Shown: positions 36,727-47,137, counted from the stretch's first letter. The stretch is DNA of 64,000 nt from Betaproteobacteria bacterium (GCA_947453825.1 CANGHN010000007.1:1-64000), one strand, 5' to 3'. Numbers and translations: made by a program. Notes: generated from the sequence alone by a model not told the origin.

Positions 36727-39537
36727 ATGGATGATTTTTCTCGGCAAATTGGGTTTTTAGAACGGCATTCGACTTATGCGCGGCGCTGGCTTAATGCGCA
36801 GCCGGCATGGATTGATTGGCTCAAAGTGCAGGGTGCAAAAAAGATTGATTTGCCAGGCATCCAAGAATTATTACAAGACTGCCAGATAGGTTCTCTAGAT
36901 GGGGTGCAAGATGAGATGCGCTTCATGGCCAACTTACGCCTTGCTCGTCAGCGCCTCATGATTTGGTTATCGTTTCGAGACCTCAATGGGATGGCAAGTT
37001 TAGATGAAGTAACTCATGGCCTCAGTCACTTCGCCGAGCTAGCCGTTTCTCATTCCATAGCGTATATCAGAGAGGATCTCAAAGATCGATTTGGATTACC
37101 GTGGAGTAAGTCCAGGGATGTTGAGATGCCATTGATGGTAGTAGGTATGGGCAAGCTGGGTGGTTTAGAGCTGAATTTATCTTCCGATATTGATTTGATT
37201 TTTTTGTATGAGCATGAGGGTGAGACTACTGGCGGCCCCAAGAGCCTTTCCAATCAGGAATGGTTTACGCGGATGGGGCAGCGTTTAATTAAGCTGTTAG
37301 CTGAGCACGAGCAAAATGGCTTTGTCTTCCGAGTTGATATGCGCTTGCGTCCCAATGGGGATTCAGGGCCCCTGGTTTGCAGCCTAGAAATGCTGGAAGA
37401 GTATTTGATGGTACAGGGTAGGGAGTGGGAGCGTTATGCCTGGATCAAGGGGCGTCTGATTGCTCCTTTGCCAGGTACCCCTATTCATGCGCAATGCCAA
37501 AAAGAATTGGATCAACTGATACGCCCATTTGTCTATCGTCGGCATTTGGATTACGGCGTGATTTCCTCTATTCGAGATTTGCATGCGCAAATTCAGCGTG
37601 AAGCTGAGAAGAGATCCACTGGTCATCAAAGTCGTTCACAGGATATTAAGCTTGGCCGTGGCGGCATTCGAGAAATCGAATTTCTAGCGCAAATGTTTCA
37701 GTTAATGCGGGGCGGTACCGACTCGCGTTTCAGGGTACGACCCACTTTGCAAGTACTTGAGTTGATTCGTAAATGTCACATATTGCCTGCTGATCAAGTA
37801 GATACATTGCGTGATGCTTATATTTTCTTAAGACGTCTAGAGCATCGCCTGCAAGTTTGGGATGATCAACAAACCCATTACCTGCCTGATGATGAGTCTA
37901 CGCGCACACGTTTCGCAGAAGCGATGGTAGGAGCTGATCAATCCTCAAGTGCTGTGGCATTCATGAGAGAGCTTGATCATCATCAAAATCAAGTAGCCCG
38001 TTTGTTTGAAAAAGCATTCTCATTAGACGACAGCGAGCGCCTAAATCTGGCACCTCTGGCTCCCGATTGGACGCCAGATGAAAGATACTTCCCACAATCA
38101 CTCCTTCGCTGGCAAATCTGGATTGAGAGCCCAAAACAAAAGCAGCTGCCTGAGAAAAGCCGCTTAATTTTTGATAACTTGATGCGTCAAGCTGCTCAAA
38201 GCCTCAAGACGGATGGTGGTGAGCATATTGATCAGACCCTATTACGCTTTTTTGATTTATTAGAAGCGATTGCAAGGCGTAGCGCTTACTTGTCAATCTT
38301 GGCCGAGTACCCTAAAGCATTGGCTAATGTGCTTGCCCTTATCAGGACCTCGCAGTGGGGCGCGCAATATTTGACGCAACACCCTCATTTATTGGATCAC
38401 CTCTTGAACTCACGCAATGAGAAGGCTTTAGTTGAGGAGCCTGAGGAATATTGGCATGAAGTGAAGGTAAATCTCAATCTACAGCTAGATGATGTGATGG
38501 CTGATGGCGATGGTTCTGAGCAGGCGATGGATATTTTGCGAGTGACTCATCACACTGAGACATTTATTACGCTCTTAGCAGATCTTGGCATTGGCGTTGA
38601 AAAGCCCTTGTCAGTAGAGAGGGTGAGTGATCATTTATCAGCTTTAGCAGATTTGATTTTGCAAACCACTTATGAACGTGTCTGGCCTAGTATTGCGCAA
38701 AAATTTGGCTTGTCTCAAGACCTAAATCCCCCTTTTGCAATTATTGCTTATGGCAAGTTAGGCGGTAAAGAGTTAGGCTATGCGTCTGATTTAGATTTGG
38801 TATTTTTATATCAAGCAGGCGAGTCGGATTATGCTGCCCAAGAGGTTTATGGGTTGTTGGCCAAGCGTATGATTAATTGGTTGACTGCTTTTACTGCTAC
38901 TGGCAGTTTGTTTGAGATCGATACACGTCTTCGCCCTAATGGCTCTGCCGGATTTTTAGTCACCAATGCTGCCGCCTTCAAAAAGTATCAAATGCGAGAA
39001 GGCGATAATGCCGCTTGGGTTTGGGAGCATCAAGCTTTAACGAGAGCACGTTGCTCTGCAGGTAATACCTCTGTAGGTTTAGATTTTGATGCGGTACGCT
39101 CTGAAGTGTTAAGTCAAAAGCGCAATATCGATCAGCTACGTTCAGAGATTTTGGAGATGCGCGGTAAGGTGCATATTGGCCATCCTAATTCCAGCGGTGA
39201 ATTTGATTTAAAGCATGACTCTGGCGGTATGGTAGACATTGAGTTTATTGTGCAGTTTTTGGCTCTTGCCTATGCACATCAACACGCTCAATTGATTGGT
39301 AATCTTGGAAATATTGCTTTGCTCAGAATTGCAGGCGATGTTGGCTTGATCCAAAAGCTCAGCGCTGCATCTGTGGGAGACGCTTATCGCTTATTTAGAG
39401 CGCGTCAGCATCGTTTACGTTTAGATGGTGCCGAGAAGACCCGAATCAAGTTAGATGATGAGCCAGAATTAGTAAGCGCAAGAAATGCCGTGGAGACCCT
39501 CTGGCTAGAAATCTTTCAGGCACCTTCAGGCACCTAG
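36727..39537 (+). CDS. glnE: Bifunctional glutamine synthetase adenylyltransferase/deadenylase
   Basis: GlnE adds and removes AMP on glutamine synthetase in response to nitrogen status through PII. Its two nucleotidyltransferase domains are visible: GMGKLGGLELNLSSDIDLIF near residue 140 (deadenylase) and AYGKLGGKELGYASDLDLVF near 675 (adenylylase), each with the paired aspartates. A PII-linked helical region and a C-terminal GMVDIEFIVQFLAL segment follow. The 936 residues compare with 946 in E. coli. A GGGGGA ribosome-binding site is close to the ATG. It converges on recN with 5 bp between. Confidence 0.96.
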   Translation: MDDFSRQIGFLERHSTYARRWLNAQPAWIDWLKVQGAKKIDLPGIQELLQDCQIGSLDGVQDEMRFMANLRLARQRLMIWLSFRDLNGMASLDEVTHGLSHFAELAVSHSIAYIREDLKDRFGLPWSKSRDVEMPLMVVGMGKLGGLELNLSSDIDLIFLYEHEGETTGGPKSLSNQEWFTRMGQRLIKLLAEHEQNGFVFRVDMRLRPNGDSGPLVCSLEMLEEYLMVQGREWERYAWIKGRLIAPLPGTPIHAQCQKELDQLIRPFVYRRHLDYGVISSIRDLHAQIQREAEKRSTGHQSRSQDIKLGRGGIREIEFLAQMFQLMRGGTDSRFRVRPTLQVLELIRKCHILPADQVDTLRDAYIFLRRLEHRLQVWDDQQTHYLPDDESTRTRFAEAMVGADQSSSAVAFMRELDHHQNQVARLFEKAFSLDDSERLNLAPLAPDWTPDERYFPQSLLRWQIWIESPKQKQLPEKSRLIFDNLMRQAAQSLKTDGGEHIDQTLLRFFDLLEAIARRSAYLSILAEYPKALANVLALIRTSQWGAQYLTQHPHLLDHLLNSRNEKALVEEPEEYWHEVKVNLNLQLDDVMADGDGSEQAMDILRVTHHTETFITLLADLGIGVEKPLSVERVSDHLSALADLILQTTYERVWPSIAQKFGLSQDLNPPFAIIAYGKLGGKELGYASDLDLVFLYQAGESDYAAQEVYGLLAKRMINWLTAFTATGSLFEIDTRLRPNGSAGFLVTNAAAFKKYQMREGDNAAWVWEHQALTRARCSAGNTSVGLDFDAVRSEVLSQKRNIDQLRSEILEMRGKVHIGHPNSSGEFDLKHDSGGMVDIEFIVQFLALAYAHQHAQLIGNLGNIALLRIAGDVGLIQKLSAASVGDAYRLFRARQHRLRLDGAEKTRIKLDDEPELVSARNAVETLWLEIFQAPSGT

Positions 39538-39542
39538 CTGAT

Positions 39543-41213
39543 TTAATGTTGCTCTAGAAGCTCGCGCGCATGGCGACGAGTAGTGTCTGTAATCGTTGCG
39601 CCACCCAGCATGCGGGCAACCTCCTCAACCCGTTCAGATCTTACTAGGGTTTGCACCTGCGAGATCGTTTTATCTCCCGTTTGCGATTTACTCACTTTAA
39701 GGTGATGATTTCCTTGGGCGGCTACTTGCGGTAAGTGCGTCACACACAATATTTGATGGGACTGACCTAGTTGATGTAAGAGTTTGCCAACGGTCTCAGC
39801 AACAGCACCACCAATGCCAGCATCTACTTCATCAAATATCAAGGTGGGTGTAAATGAGGCTTTGCTGGTGATGACGCTAATCGCCAAGCTAATGCGGGCA
39901 AGCTCGCCACCGGAAGCTACTTTAGCCAGTGAGCGTGGCGTACTGCCTGCATGGCCAGCTACTAAAAATTCAATTTGTTCTAAACCGTAAGATCCGCCTT
40001 CATTGAGTGCGACTAGTGCAATTTCGAGGCGACCACCAGCCATCGATAAGTCTTGCATCGCATTAGTGACTAATTGCCCAAGTTCTTTTGCAGCGCTTGC
40101 CCGTTTCTGGGAAAGTTGCTTAGCGAGTTTGAGATAAGCGGCCTCTTCTTGCTTCACTTGTTCTCGTAAGGCATCAATATTTTGGGATGCTGTGAGGGCC
40201 TCCAAGCGCTCGCTAGTCTCTAGAAGAAGATTGGGTAGTGCATCAGTTTCTGTGCGATATTTTCTTGCGGCACCATGAAGCGCTTGCATGCGCTCTTCAA
40301 CTAGCACGAGGTGGGCTGGATCTAGATCCATTTTTTGCAAATAGCGATTGAGACTATGAATCGCTTCATCTAGCTGTATTTGAGCGGATTCCAGTGCCTC
40401 GCTAATCTCGCTGAGGGCTGGATCATGCGCTGCCAATCCACTAATGCTGCTGCATATCTTGGTAAGACTGGATTCGATAGAGTTATCAGCATCGCTTAAG
40501 ACTTCAATCGCTTCTTGGCAGCCCCCAATAATTTTGGCGCCATTGGCAAGCCGTGCATGTTCAGTTTGAATGCTGGCCCATTCGCCTTCGATAGGAGATA
40601 ACTCAGTAAGCTCTTCTAATTGCCACTCTAGGCGCTCGCGTTCACGCTCAATATCTTGACCTGCGTTTTCTGCTTGGCTTAAGCGCCGACGAGAATCATT
40701 AAGGGTTTTGAAAGTGTGCGCCACCTCAGCGCTCAGTGGTAGTAAACCCGCATGACGATCCAGTAGCTCACGCTGTGCTCCGCCTTTAAGAAGTAGCTGA
40801 TGCGCATGTTGACCATGAATGTCCACTAGTTGATCGCCGGCTTCACGAAGTTGAGCTAAGGTTGCAACGCTACCGTTAATAAAGGCACGGCTTCTGCCAT
40901 TAGCTTCTACAGTTCTTTTGAGTAAAAGGCTTTGACCTTCATCTTCGATAGGGAAGCCCTGCTCTTCAAGCCACTGACTAAAGTGTTCAACTTGCTCTTG
41001 CTCAATACGAAAGAGTGCGGAGATTTCTGCGCGGTTACAGGTTTCACGTATTTGACTGCTATCAGCGCGTTCGCCCAGAACCAAGCTCAGAGCATCTAGC
41101 AGAATTGATTTGCCAGCACCGGTTTCACCAGTAAGCACGGTGAAGCCAGATGAGAAGTCCAGCTCAAGCTGATCAACAATGACAAAGTCACGAAGTGAGA
41201 TGGTTTGAAGCAT
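39543..41213 (-). CDS. recN: DNA repair protein RecN
   Basis: RecN is an SMC-like ATPase for double-strand break repair. The 556-residue protein has Walker A TVLTGETGAGKSILLDALSL near residue 30, a coiled-coil central region (about 150-370), and the C-terminal ABC signature KVASGGELARISLAISV with Walker B TLIFDEVDAGIGG. It lies 26 bp downstream of nadK on the same strand, a conserved neighbour pair. SOS (LexA) control is common for recN, but no LexA box was recognised in the short gap. Confidence 0.96.
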   Translation of the reverse strand: MLQTISLRDFVIVDQLELDFSSGFTVLTGETGAGKSILLDALSLVLGERADSSQIRETCNRAEISALFRIEQEQVEHFSQWLEEQGFPIEDEGQSLLLKRTVEANGRSRAFINGSVATLAQLREAGDQLVDIHGQHAHQLLLKGGAQRELLDRHAGLLPLSAEVAHTFKTLNDSRRRLSQAENAGQDIERERERLEWQLEELTELSPIEGEWASIQTEHARLANGAKIIGGCQEAIEVLSDADNSIESSLTKICSSISGLAAHDPALSEISEALESAQIQLDEAIHSLNRYLQKMDLDPAHLVLVEERMQALHGAARKYRTETDALPNLLLETSERLEALTASQNIDALREQVKQEEAAYLKLAKQLSQKRASAAKELGQLVTNAMQDLSMAGGRLEIALVALNEGGSYGLEQIEFLVAGHAGSTPRSLAKVASGGELARISLAISVITSKASFTPTLIFDEVDAGIGGAVAETVGKLLHQLGQSHQILCVTHLPQVAAQGNHHLKVSKSQTGDKTISQVQTLVRSERVEEVARMLGGATITDTTRRHARELLEQH

Positions 41214-41239
41214 GTATTAGCGTAACAAAGAACTCGACA

Positions 41240-42145
41240 TCAGAATGTCGATGGATATTCATTCCAATGCAGTTTCTCGCGCAAGGTCTTGTAGTCACTG
41301 TGGCTGCGAGGATGCAGGAGGGTGATGGTTTTTTGAGATTGACGTACTTCAATTTTGTCACCGCTTTGTAAATTGGTCTGCGATTGCATATCAAAGTTGA
41401 CGATCACATCACGACCATCAACCACTTCAATGGTAGTGACGCTATCCTCTGGCAAGACAATAGGACGATTAGAGAGCGAATGAGGAGCAATCGGCACCAG
41501 CAAAATACCAGCAACCCGTGGATGCAAAATCGGGCCGCCAGCAGAAAGGGCGTAAGCAGTTGAACCAGTTGGCGTAGAAATAATTAAACCATCGGATCGT
41601 TGGTTGTACATAAACGAACCATTCACCTGCACAGATAGTCCTACCATCCCTGAAATTGCGGAACGATTCACAACCACATCATTGAGTGCTAAGGCACGAT
41701 TAATTTCTTTTCCCTGACGAAGAACTACTGCATCAAGCAAGGTTCTGGCATCTGCTTCGTATTCACCAGCAATGATTTTAGGTAGCGTATCTTGAACTGA
41801 TTGAATTGGAATATCTGTCATGTAACCAAGGCGACCCATATTGATCCCCACCAAAGGTACTTCACTACCAGCCAATTGACGGCCAATACCGAGCATGGTT
41901 CCATCGCCACCTAGGACAACAACGAGATCGATGGCTCCAGCAAAGTTTTCAGCCGTTTTTGCGGGATAGTCGCTTAAACCGAGTTGCTTGGCAGTAGCCG
42001 CCTCGATAAAGACCTCACAGCCTAGTCCTGAGACCAATTTGGCCAGTTCTTTGAGGTGCTCTTCGATGCCTTCAGCCTGAAATTTGCCGACAAGCGCAAC
42101 CCGGCTAAAAGCCTTCTTGGTGGAATTTGGGGATGGGCTTAACAT
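41240..42145 (-). CDS. nadK: NAD kinase
   Basis: NadK phosphorylates NAD to NADP. The ORF track begins at 42220, overlapping hrcA; the ATG at 42145 (MLSPSPN) gives 301 residues, the normal family length. The signature LVVVLGGDGTMLGIGRQL, the second motif SDGLIISTPTGSTAYALSAGGPI and HPRVAGILLVPIAPHSLSNRP are all present. It is divergent from hrcA over 37 bp; a TTTAAT six bases before the ATG could be a -10 of a leaderless transcript. Confidence 0.95.
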   Translation of the reverse strand: MLSPSPNSTKKAFSRVALVGKFQAEGIEEHLKELAKLVSGLGCEVFIEAATAKQLGLSDYPAKTAENFAGAIDLVVVLGGDGTMLGIGRQLAGSEVPLVGINMGRLGYMTDIPIQSVQDTLPKIIAGEYEADARTLLDAVVLRQGKEINRALALNDVVVNRSAISGMVGLSVQVNGSFMYNQRSDGLIISTPTGSTAYALSAGGPILHPRVAGILLVPIAPHSLSNRPIVLPEDSVTTIEVVDGRDVIVNFDMQSQTNLQSGDKIEVRQSQKTITLLHPRSHSDYKTLREKLHWNEYPSTF

Positions 42146-42182
42146 ATAACGATTAAACCATAGGCATAAAATCCCTTCCACC

Positions 42183-43193
42183 ATGGATGAACGTTCCCGC
42201 GCACTACTAAAAACCCTCATCGAGCGCTATATCGAGGAGGGTCAGCCTATTGGCTCGCGTACGCTATCCAGATTTTCAGGTTTAGACCTCTCAGCCGCCA
42301 CCATACGCAATGTGATGGCCGATCTAGAGGAAATGGGCTTGGTTACGAGCCCTCATACTTCAGCCGGCCGAATTCCTACTCCTAGAGGTTATCGCCTCTT
42401 TGTGGACACCATGGTGACGGTCCGTCCTCTGGAGGCGATAGCTGCCCGTGAGGTAGAAAAAGGTCTTTTGCCAGATTCTCCGCAAAGAGTTCTGACTTCA
42501 GCCGCTCAGATTTTGTCCAACCTGACGCATTTTGCAGGGGTAGTGATGACGCCTAAGCGCACTCAAGTTTTTAAGCACATTGAGTTTTTGCGTTTAGGTG
42601 AAGGCAAAATCTTATTGATCATGGTGACCCCTGAGGGCGATGTGCAAAATCGCATCTTGCCAACTACGCAAGATTACACACCAAGTCAATTGATCGAAGC
42701 GGGTAACTATATTAATACTCAGTTTGCTGGAAAAAGTTTTGAGCAAGTGCGCTTGCATCTGAAATCAGATCTGGATAATTTACGTGCAGATATTTCTGGT
42801 TTGATGGCTTTAGCCTTGCAAACCGGAGTTGCAGATTACGATATGGGTCGCGGTGAGATGGTGTTATCCGGCGAGCGTCGCTTGTTAAATATTGGCGATT
42901 TGAGTTCTAACTTAGATAAGCTACGCAAGATGTTTGATATGTTGGAGCAAAAGTCAGTATTGATGCAGTTGCTTGATGTATCTAGTCATGCAGATGGAAT
43001 TCAGATCTTTATTGGTGGTGAGAGCGATCTCTTGCCATATGAAGATTTAGCGGTCATCAGCGCCCCTTATAGCGTAGATGGTCAAATTGTCGGGACACTT
43101 GGTGTGATCGGACCAACACGTATGGCTTATGACAGAGTCATTCCGATTGTTGATATCACGTCTAAATTACTATCGGGCGCGTTAAGTTCATAA
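42183..43193 (+). CDS. hrcA: Heat-inducible transcription repressor HrcA
   Basis: HrcA represses groE (and sometimes dnaK) genes by binding the CIRCE inverted repeat, with GroEL assisting its folding. The 336-residue protein has an N-terminal winged helix ([50 protein letters not shown]) and a C-terminal GAF-like domain ending in [17 protein letters not shown]. No CIRCE element was found before grpE, dnaK or hrcA itself, so its likely target is groESL, whose upstream region is outside the window. hemH follows 42 bp later. Confidence 0.97.
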   Translation: MDERSRALLKTLIERYIEEGQPIGSRTLSRFSGLDLSAATIRNVMADLEEMGLVTSPHTSAGRIPTPRGYRLFVDTMVTVRPLEAIAAREVEKGLLPDSPQRVLTSAAQILSNLTHFAGVVMTPKRTQVFKHIEFLRLGEGKILLIMVTPEGDVQNRILPTTQDYTPSQLIEAGNYINTQFAGKSFEQVRLHLKSDLDNLRADISGLMALALQTGVADYDMGRGEMVLSGERRLLNIGDLSSNLDKLRKMFDMLEQKSVLMQLLDVSSHADGIQIFIGGESDLLPYEDLAVISAPYSVDGQIVGTLGVIGPTRMAYDRVIPIVDITSKLLSGALSS

Positions 43194-43235
43194 CGATGCT
43201 GTATTAATCAAAATTATTTATTAGAGATAAACACT

Positions 43236-44321
43236 TTGAATCAGAACCCCCACTTTAGATTTTCTAAGACAGCAGTTTTGCTGTTGAATTTAGGTACGCC
43301 TTCTGCGCCTACACCAAAGGCAGTGAGGGCCTATCTAAAAGAATTTCTTTCTGATCCGCGTGTCGTAGAAATTCCGCGATTTATTTGGTGGTTTATTTTG
43401 AATGGCATCATCTTGCCGATTCGTAGCAGTACTTCTGCCAAAAAATATGCGTCTATTTGGTTGCCAGAGTTAGGTTCACCATTAATGCATTACTCGCGCC
43501 TACAGGCGAAAGAGTTGGGCGAAAAATTCAATAACGAAGGTCATGTCATGCTGGTTGATCTGGCAATGCGCTATTGCAAGCCCTCTACTCAAGAGGTCTT
43601 AGAGAGCCTGAGGGAGCAGGGGATGGAGCGTTTATTGTTACTCCCCTTATACCCACAGTACTCGGCAACTACTTCAGCTTCTAGCTTTGATGAGGTATTT
43701 CGAGTTTTAGGTACATGGCGCAATCAACCAGAATTACGTCTAGTAAAGCACTATCACGATAACCCTGCATATATCGCTGCATTGCGTGATCAAGTATTAA
43801 ATGCTTGGGATAAAGATGGGCAGCCAGACTTTGCTAAGGGCGATCGTTTTGTCATGTCTTTTCATGGCTTGCCTAAGCGTAATTTGATGGAGGGCGATCC
43901 CTATCACTGCGAATGTTTAAAAACGGGCCGCTTGCTTGGCGAAGCATTAAATTTAGAGCCGGGCCAATATATTGTGACTTTCCAATCTCGTTTTGGTAAA
44001 GCGGAATGGTTAAAGCCCTATACCGCTCCCACTATTGAAAAGTTAGCCAAAGAAGGTTGTACTCGCATCGATATTTTTTGCCCAGGTTTTCCGGCAGATT
44101 GTTTAGAGACGCTTGAAGAAATTGCGATGGAAGGAAAAGAGATTTTCTTGGATCACGGCGGCAATGACTATCGCTATATTCCTTGCTTGAACAGCAATCC
44201 CAAATGGATAGAGGCTTTGAGCGATATTGCTTATGAGCATATGTTAGGTTGGACCTTGGGAACCGAGTCCAAAGAAGAGCTGACGGTGCGCCATGAAAGG
44301 GCTGAGCAAGTCAAAAATTAA
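43236..44321 (+). CDS. hemH: Ferrochelatase
   Basis: HemH inserts Fe2+ into protoporphyrin IX, the final step of haem synthesis. The 361-residue protein shows AVLLLNLGTPSAPTPKAVR, YPQYSATTSASSFDEV, the metal-binding histidine in VMSFHGLPKRN, and PGFPADCLETLEEIA. The proposed start is TTG with only a weak AGAG upstream. It lies between hrcA and grpE, in the same direction as the heat-shock genes, as in related Burkholderiaceae. The sigma-32 promoter for grpE lies after it. Confidence 0.95.
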   Translation: MNQNPHFRFSKTAVLLLNLGTPSAPTPKAVRAYLKEFLSDPRVVEIPRFIWWFILNGIILPIRSSTSAKKYASIWLPELGSPLMHYSRLQAKELGEKFNNEGHVMLVDLAMRYCKPSTQEVLESLREQGMERLLLLPLYPQYSATTSASSFDEVFRVLGTWRNQPELRLVKHYHDNPAYIAALRDQVLNAWDKDGQPDFAKGDRFVMSFHGLPKRNLMEGDPYHCECLKTGRLLGEALNLEPGQYIVTFQSRFGKAEWLKPYTAPTIEKLAKEGCTRIDIFCPGFPADCLETLEEIAMEGKEIFLDHGGNDYRYIPCLNSNPKWIEALSDIAYEHMLGWTLGTESKEELTVRHERAEQVKN

Positions 44322-44326
44322 GTGGG

Positions 44327-44354
44327 CTTGAAAATCAACAATCCGACCCCATAT
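44327..44354 (+). promoter_or_regulatory. Sigma-32 heat-shock promoter of grpE
   Basis: A -35 CTTGAAA and a -10 CCCCATAT, separated by 13 bp, match the RpoH consensus (CTTGAAA, N11-16, CCCCATNT) almost perfectly. The predicted transcription start is near 44361, giving a leader of about 47 nt to grpE. The -35 begins 6 bp after the hemH stop. Confidence 0.87.
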
Positions 44355-44407
44355 TGCTAGATATTAGTATTGCGTAAAACAAAATCCAGAAAAGTGAATT
44401 CGTTTCC

Positions 44408-44956
44408 ATGACACAAGAAAATCAAAATCCCAGTCCAGACCATGAGAATGCCTCAGGCGATCCACAGGCGGATGCAAATGCAGAGCAAGTCACTCCAAAG
44501 ACCCCTGAGCAAGAAATTGCTGAGCTCAATCAAAAGATTACAGAGCTACAAGACAATTTTTTACGTGCCAAAGCAGAAGGCGAGAATATTCGCCGTCGCG
44601 CCGTTGAAGATATTGCAAAGGCTCACAAGTTTGCGATCGAGGGTTTTGCAGAGCATTTGGTCCCTGTGACCGATAGCCTCTATGCAGCTTTGAGCACCGA
44701 TGCAGGTGATGCTAAGGCGTTTAAAGAAGGTCTGGAAATTACCTTGAAGCAGTTGCTATCTGCCTTCGAAAAAGGGCGCATGACTGAAATTAACCCAGCG
44801 GTGGGAGATAAGTTTGATCCCCACCATCATCAGGCGATTGCTTCTGTTCCCTCAGAGCAAGAAGCCAATACTGTGGTTTCAGTCCTGCAGCGGGGTTATA
44901 CGGTGGCAGATCGGGTCTTAAGACCGGCCTTAGTAACGGTTAGTGCCCCTAAATAA
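44408..44956 (+). CDS. grpE: Nucleotide exchange factor GrpE
   Basis: GrpE is the dimeric exchange factor that releases ADP from DnaK. The 182-residue protein has an acidic disordered N-terminus, a long helix ([28 protein letters not shown] region, about residues 36-70) and the C-terminal beta domain with [16 protein letters not shown] and [20 protein letters not shown]. It has its own sigma-32 promoter and an intrinsic terminator, so it is a separate heat-shock unit from dnaK. Confidence 0.97.
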   Translation: MTQENQNPSPDHENASGDPQADANAEQVTPKTPEQEIAELNQKITELQDNFLRAKAEGENIRRRAVEDIAKAHKFAIEGFAEHLVPVTDSLYAALSTDAGDAKAFKEGLEITLKQLLSAFEKGRMTEINPAVGDKFDPHHHQAIASVPSEQEANTVVSVLQRGYTVADRVLRPALVTVSAPK

Positions 44957-44992
44957 ATTCAATAATTTGGGGTAAAAACCTCAAAAAGACCC

Positions 44993-45020
44993 AAAAAAAG
45001 GCAGATTTCTGCCTTTTTTG
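44993..45020 (+). terminator. Intrinsic terminator between grpE and dnaK
   Basis: A perfect AAAAAAGGCAG / CTGCCTTTTTT stem with a 4-nt ATTT loop includes the T-tract. It lies 36 bp after the grpE stop and just before the dnaK promoter, insulating the two heat-shock units. Confidence 0.9.
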
Positions 45021-45031
45021 CTATTTCACCC

Positions 45032-45059
45032 CTTGAATTCACCTTTTTTGACCCCATTT
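45032..45059 (+). promoter_or_regulatory. Sigma-32 heat-shock promoter of dnaK
   Basis: CTTGAAT and CCCCATTT, 13 bp apart, match the RpoH consensus. The predicted start is near 45066, leaving a leader of about 80 nt before dnaK. Spacing and sequence are near-identical to the grpE promoter. No CIRCE repeat is seen around it. Confidence 0.88.
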
Positions 45060-45148
45060 ATTGGGTATTGGATTGTTCAAGGCGGTTCTTGGGATTGCCT
45101 AAAACACATTAGAAGCACAACAAAGCAACTTAATTTTTTGGAGTCATT

Positions 45149-47080
45149 ATGGGAAAGATTATCGGAATCGACTTGGGAACCACAAACTCGTGCGTTTCAG
45201 TCGTTGAAAACAATGCACCTAAAGTGGTCGAGAACGCCGAAGGCGGCCGTACCACTCCATCGATCATCGCTTACGTTGAAGATGGTGAAGTATTGGTTGG
45301 TGCGCCAGCAAAACGTCAGTCAGTAACTAATCCTAAGAACACGATCTACGCAGTGAAGCGTTTGATGGGCCGTAAATTTACTGACCCTGAAGTGCAAAAA
45401 GATATTGGCCTCATGCCTTACGCAATTATCCAAGCGGATAACGGTGATGCATGGGTACAGGCGCGCGATAAAAAAATGGCACCACAACAAGTGTCTGCTG
45501 AAATTTTGCGCAAGATGAAAAAGACTGCCGAAGACTATCTCGGTGAAGAGGTGACAGAGGCAGTCATTACTGTTCCTGCTTACTTTAACGATAGCCAACG
45601 TCAAGCAACTAAAGATGCTGGCCGTATCGCAGGTCTAGATGTAAAGCGCATTATTAACGAGCCTACTGCTGCTGCTTTGGCATTTGGCTTGGATAAACAG
45701 GACAAGGTAGATCGCAAGATTGCTGTGTATGACTTGGGTGGCGGTACGTTTGACGTATCCATTATAGAAATTGCCAACGTAGACGGTGAGAAACAATTTG
45801 AAGTGCTTTCTACCAACGGTGATACTTTCTTGGGTGGTGAAGACTTTGATCAACGCATCATTGATTGGATCATTGCTGAGTTCAAAAAAGAGCAAGGCGT
45901 TGATTTGAGTAAAGACGTATTGGCTTTGCAACGTTTGAAAGATGCTGCTGAAAAAGCCAAGATTGAATTGTCATCTGCACAACAAACTGAAATCAACTTG
46001 CCATACGTCACAGCTGACGCAAGCGGTCCTAAGCATTTGAATCTGAAATTGACGCGCGCTAAGCTGGAATCTTTGGTAGAAGAATTGATCAGCCGTACCG
46101 CTGGCCCTTGCTTAACTGCGATCAAAGATGCCGGCGTGAATGTTTCTGAAATCGATGATGTGATTTTGGTTGGTGGTCAAACGCGGATGCCTGCAGTTCA
46201 GGACAAAGTAAAAGAGATCTTTGGTAAAGAGCCACGTAAAGACGTTAATCCAGATGAAGCAGTGGCAGTTGGCGCTGCAATTCAGGGTTCTGTATTGTCT
46301 GGTGACCGTAAAGACGTATTGCTCTTGGACGTTACCCCATTGTCATTGGGTATCGAAACTCTTGGCGGCGTGATGACCAAAATGATTCCAAAGAACACCA
46401 CAATTCCTACTAAGCACTCACAGGTTTACTCCACTGCGGAAGATAACCAGCCTGCTGTAACCATTAAGTGCTTCCAAGGCGAGCGTGAGATGGCTGCTGC
46501 TAACAAATTGTTAGGTGAATTTAACTTAGAAGGTATTGCACCTGCACAACGTGGCATGCCACAAATTGAGGTGACCTTTGATATTGATGCCAACGGTATT
46601 TTGCATGTCACCGCAAAAGACAAGACCACTGGTAAAGAGAACAAGATCACCATTAAGGCAAACTCTGGTTTGACCGAAGAAGAGATTCAACGCATGGTCA
46701 AGGATGCAGAGGCTAATGCTGCTGAAGATAAAAAAGCCTTGGAGTTGGTGACTGCACGTAATACTGCAGATGCTTTAGCTCACTCGACTAAGAAAGCTTT
46801 GGAAGAGCATGGTGCTAGCTTAGAGACTGCTGAAAAAGAAGCAATCGAAGCTGCCCTTAAAGAGTTGGATGAAGCAATCAAGGGTAGCGATAAGGCTGCC
46901 ATTGAAGCCAAGACCGAGGCTTTAGGTAAAGCTAGCCAGAAGCTTGGCGAGAAAGTCATGGCTGCCGAACAAGCTAAGGCGGGTGCTACCGCTGGCGCTG
47001 GTGCAGGTGGTGCGCAACAAGCCGCCCCAGATGCTGATGTGGTTGATGCAGACTTTAAAGAAGTGAATGACAAAAAGTAA
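45149..47080 (+). CDS. dnaK: Chaperone protein DnaK (Hsp70)
   Basis: DnaK is the ATP-dependent Hsp70. The 643-residue protein has the N-terminal nucleotide-binding motifs [28 protein letters not shown] and [14 protein letters not shown], the linker [19 protein letters not shown], the substrate-binding domain and a Gly/Ala/Gln-rich tail ending [23 protein letters not shown] ribosome-binding site is present. dnaJ follows after 111 bp containing a hairpin, so cotranscription is likely. Confidence 0.99.
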   Translation: MGKIIGIDLGTTNSCVSVVENNAPKVVENAEGGRTTPSIIAYVEDGEVLVGAPAKRQSVTNPKNTIYAVKRLMGRKFTDPEVQKDIGLMPYAIIQADNGDAWVQARDKKMAPQQVSAEILRKMKKTAEDYLGEEVTEAVITVPAYFNDSQRQATKDAGRIAGLDVKRIINEPTAAALAFGLDKQDKVDRKIAVYDLGGGTFDVSIIEIANVDGEKQFEVLSTNGDTFLGGEDFDQRIIDWIIAEFKKEQGVDLSKDVLALQRLKDAAEKAKIELSSAQQTEINLPYVTADASGPKHLNLKLTRAKLESLVEELISRTAGPCLTAIKDAGVNVSEIDDVILVGGQTRMPAVQDKVKEIFGKEPRKDVNPDEAVAVGAAIQGSVLSGDRKDVLLLDVTPLSLGIETLGGVMTKMIPKNTTIPTKHSQVYSTAEDNQPAVTIKCFQGEREMAAANKLLGEFNLEGIAPAQRGMPQIEVTFDIDANGILHVTAKDKTTGKENKITIKANSGLTEEEIQRMVKDAEANAAEDKKALELVTARNTADALAHSTKKALEEHGASLETAEKEAIEAALKELDEAIKGSDKAAIEAKTEALGKASQKLGEKVMAAEQAKAGATAGAGAGGAQQAAPDADVVDADFKEVNDKK

Positions 47081-47137
47081 TTGGGTCATTAAATATTGAG
47101 ATGTATTGATTAACGTAGTTTTTAAAGCGCTTAAATA

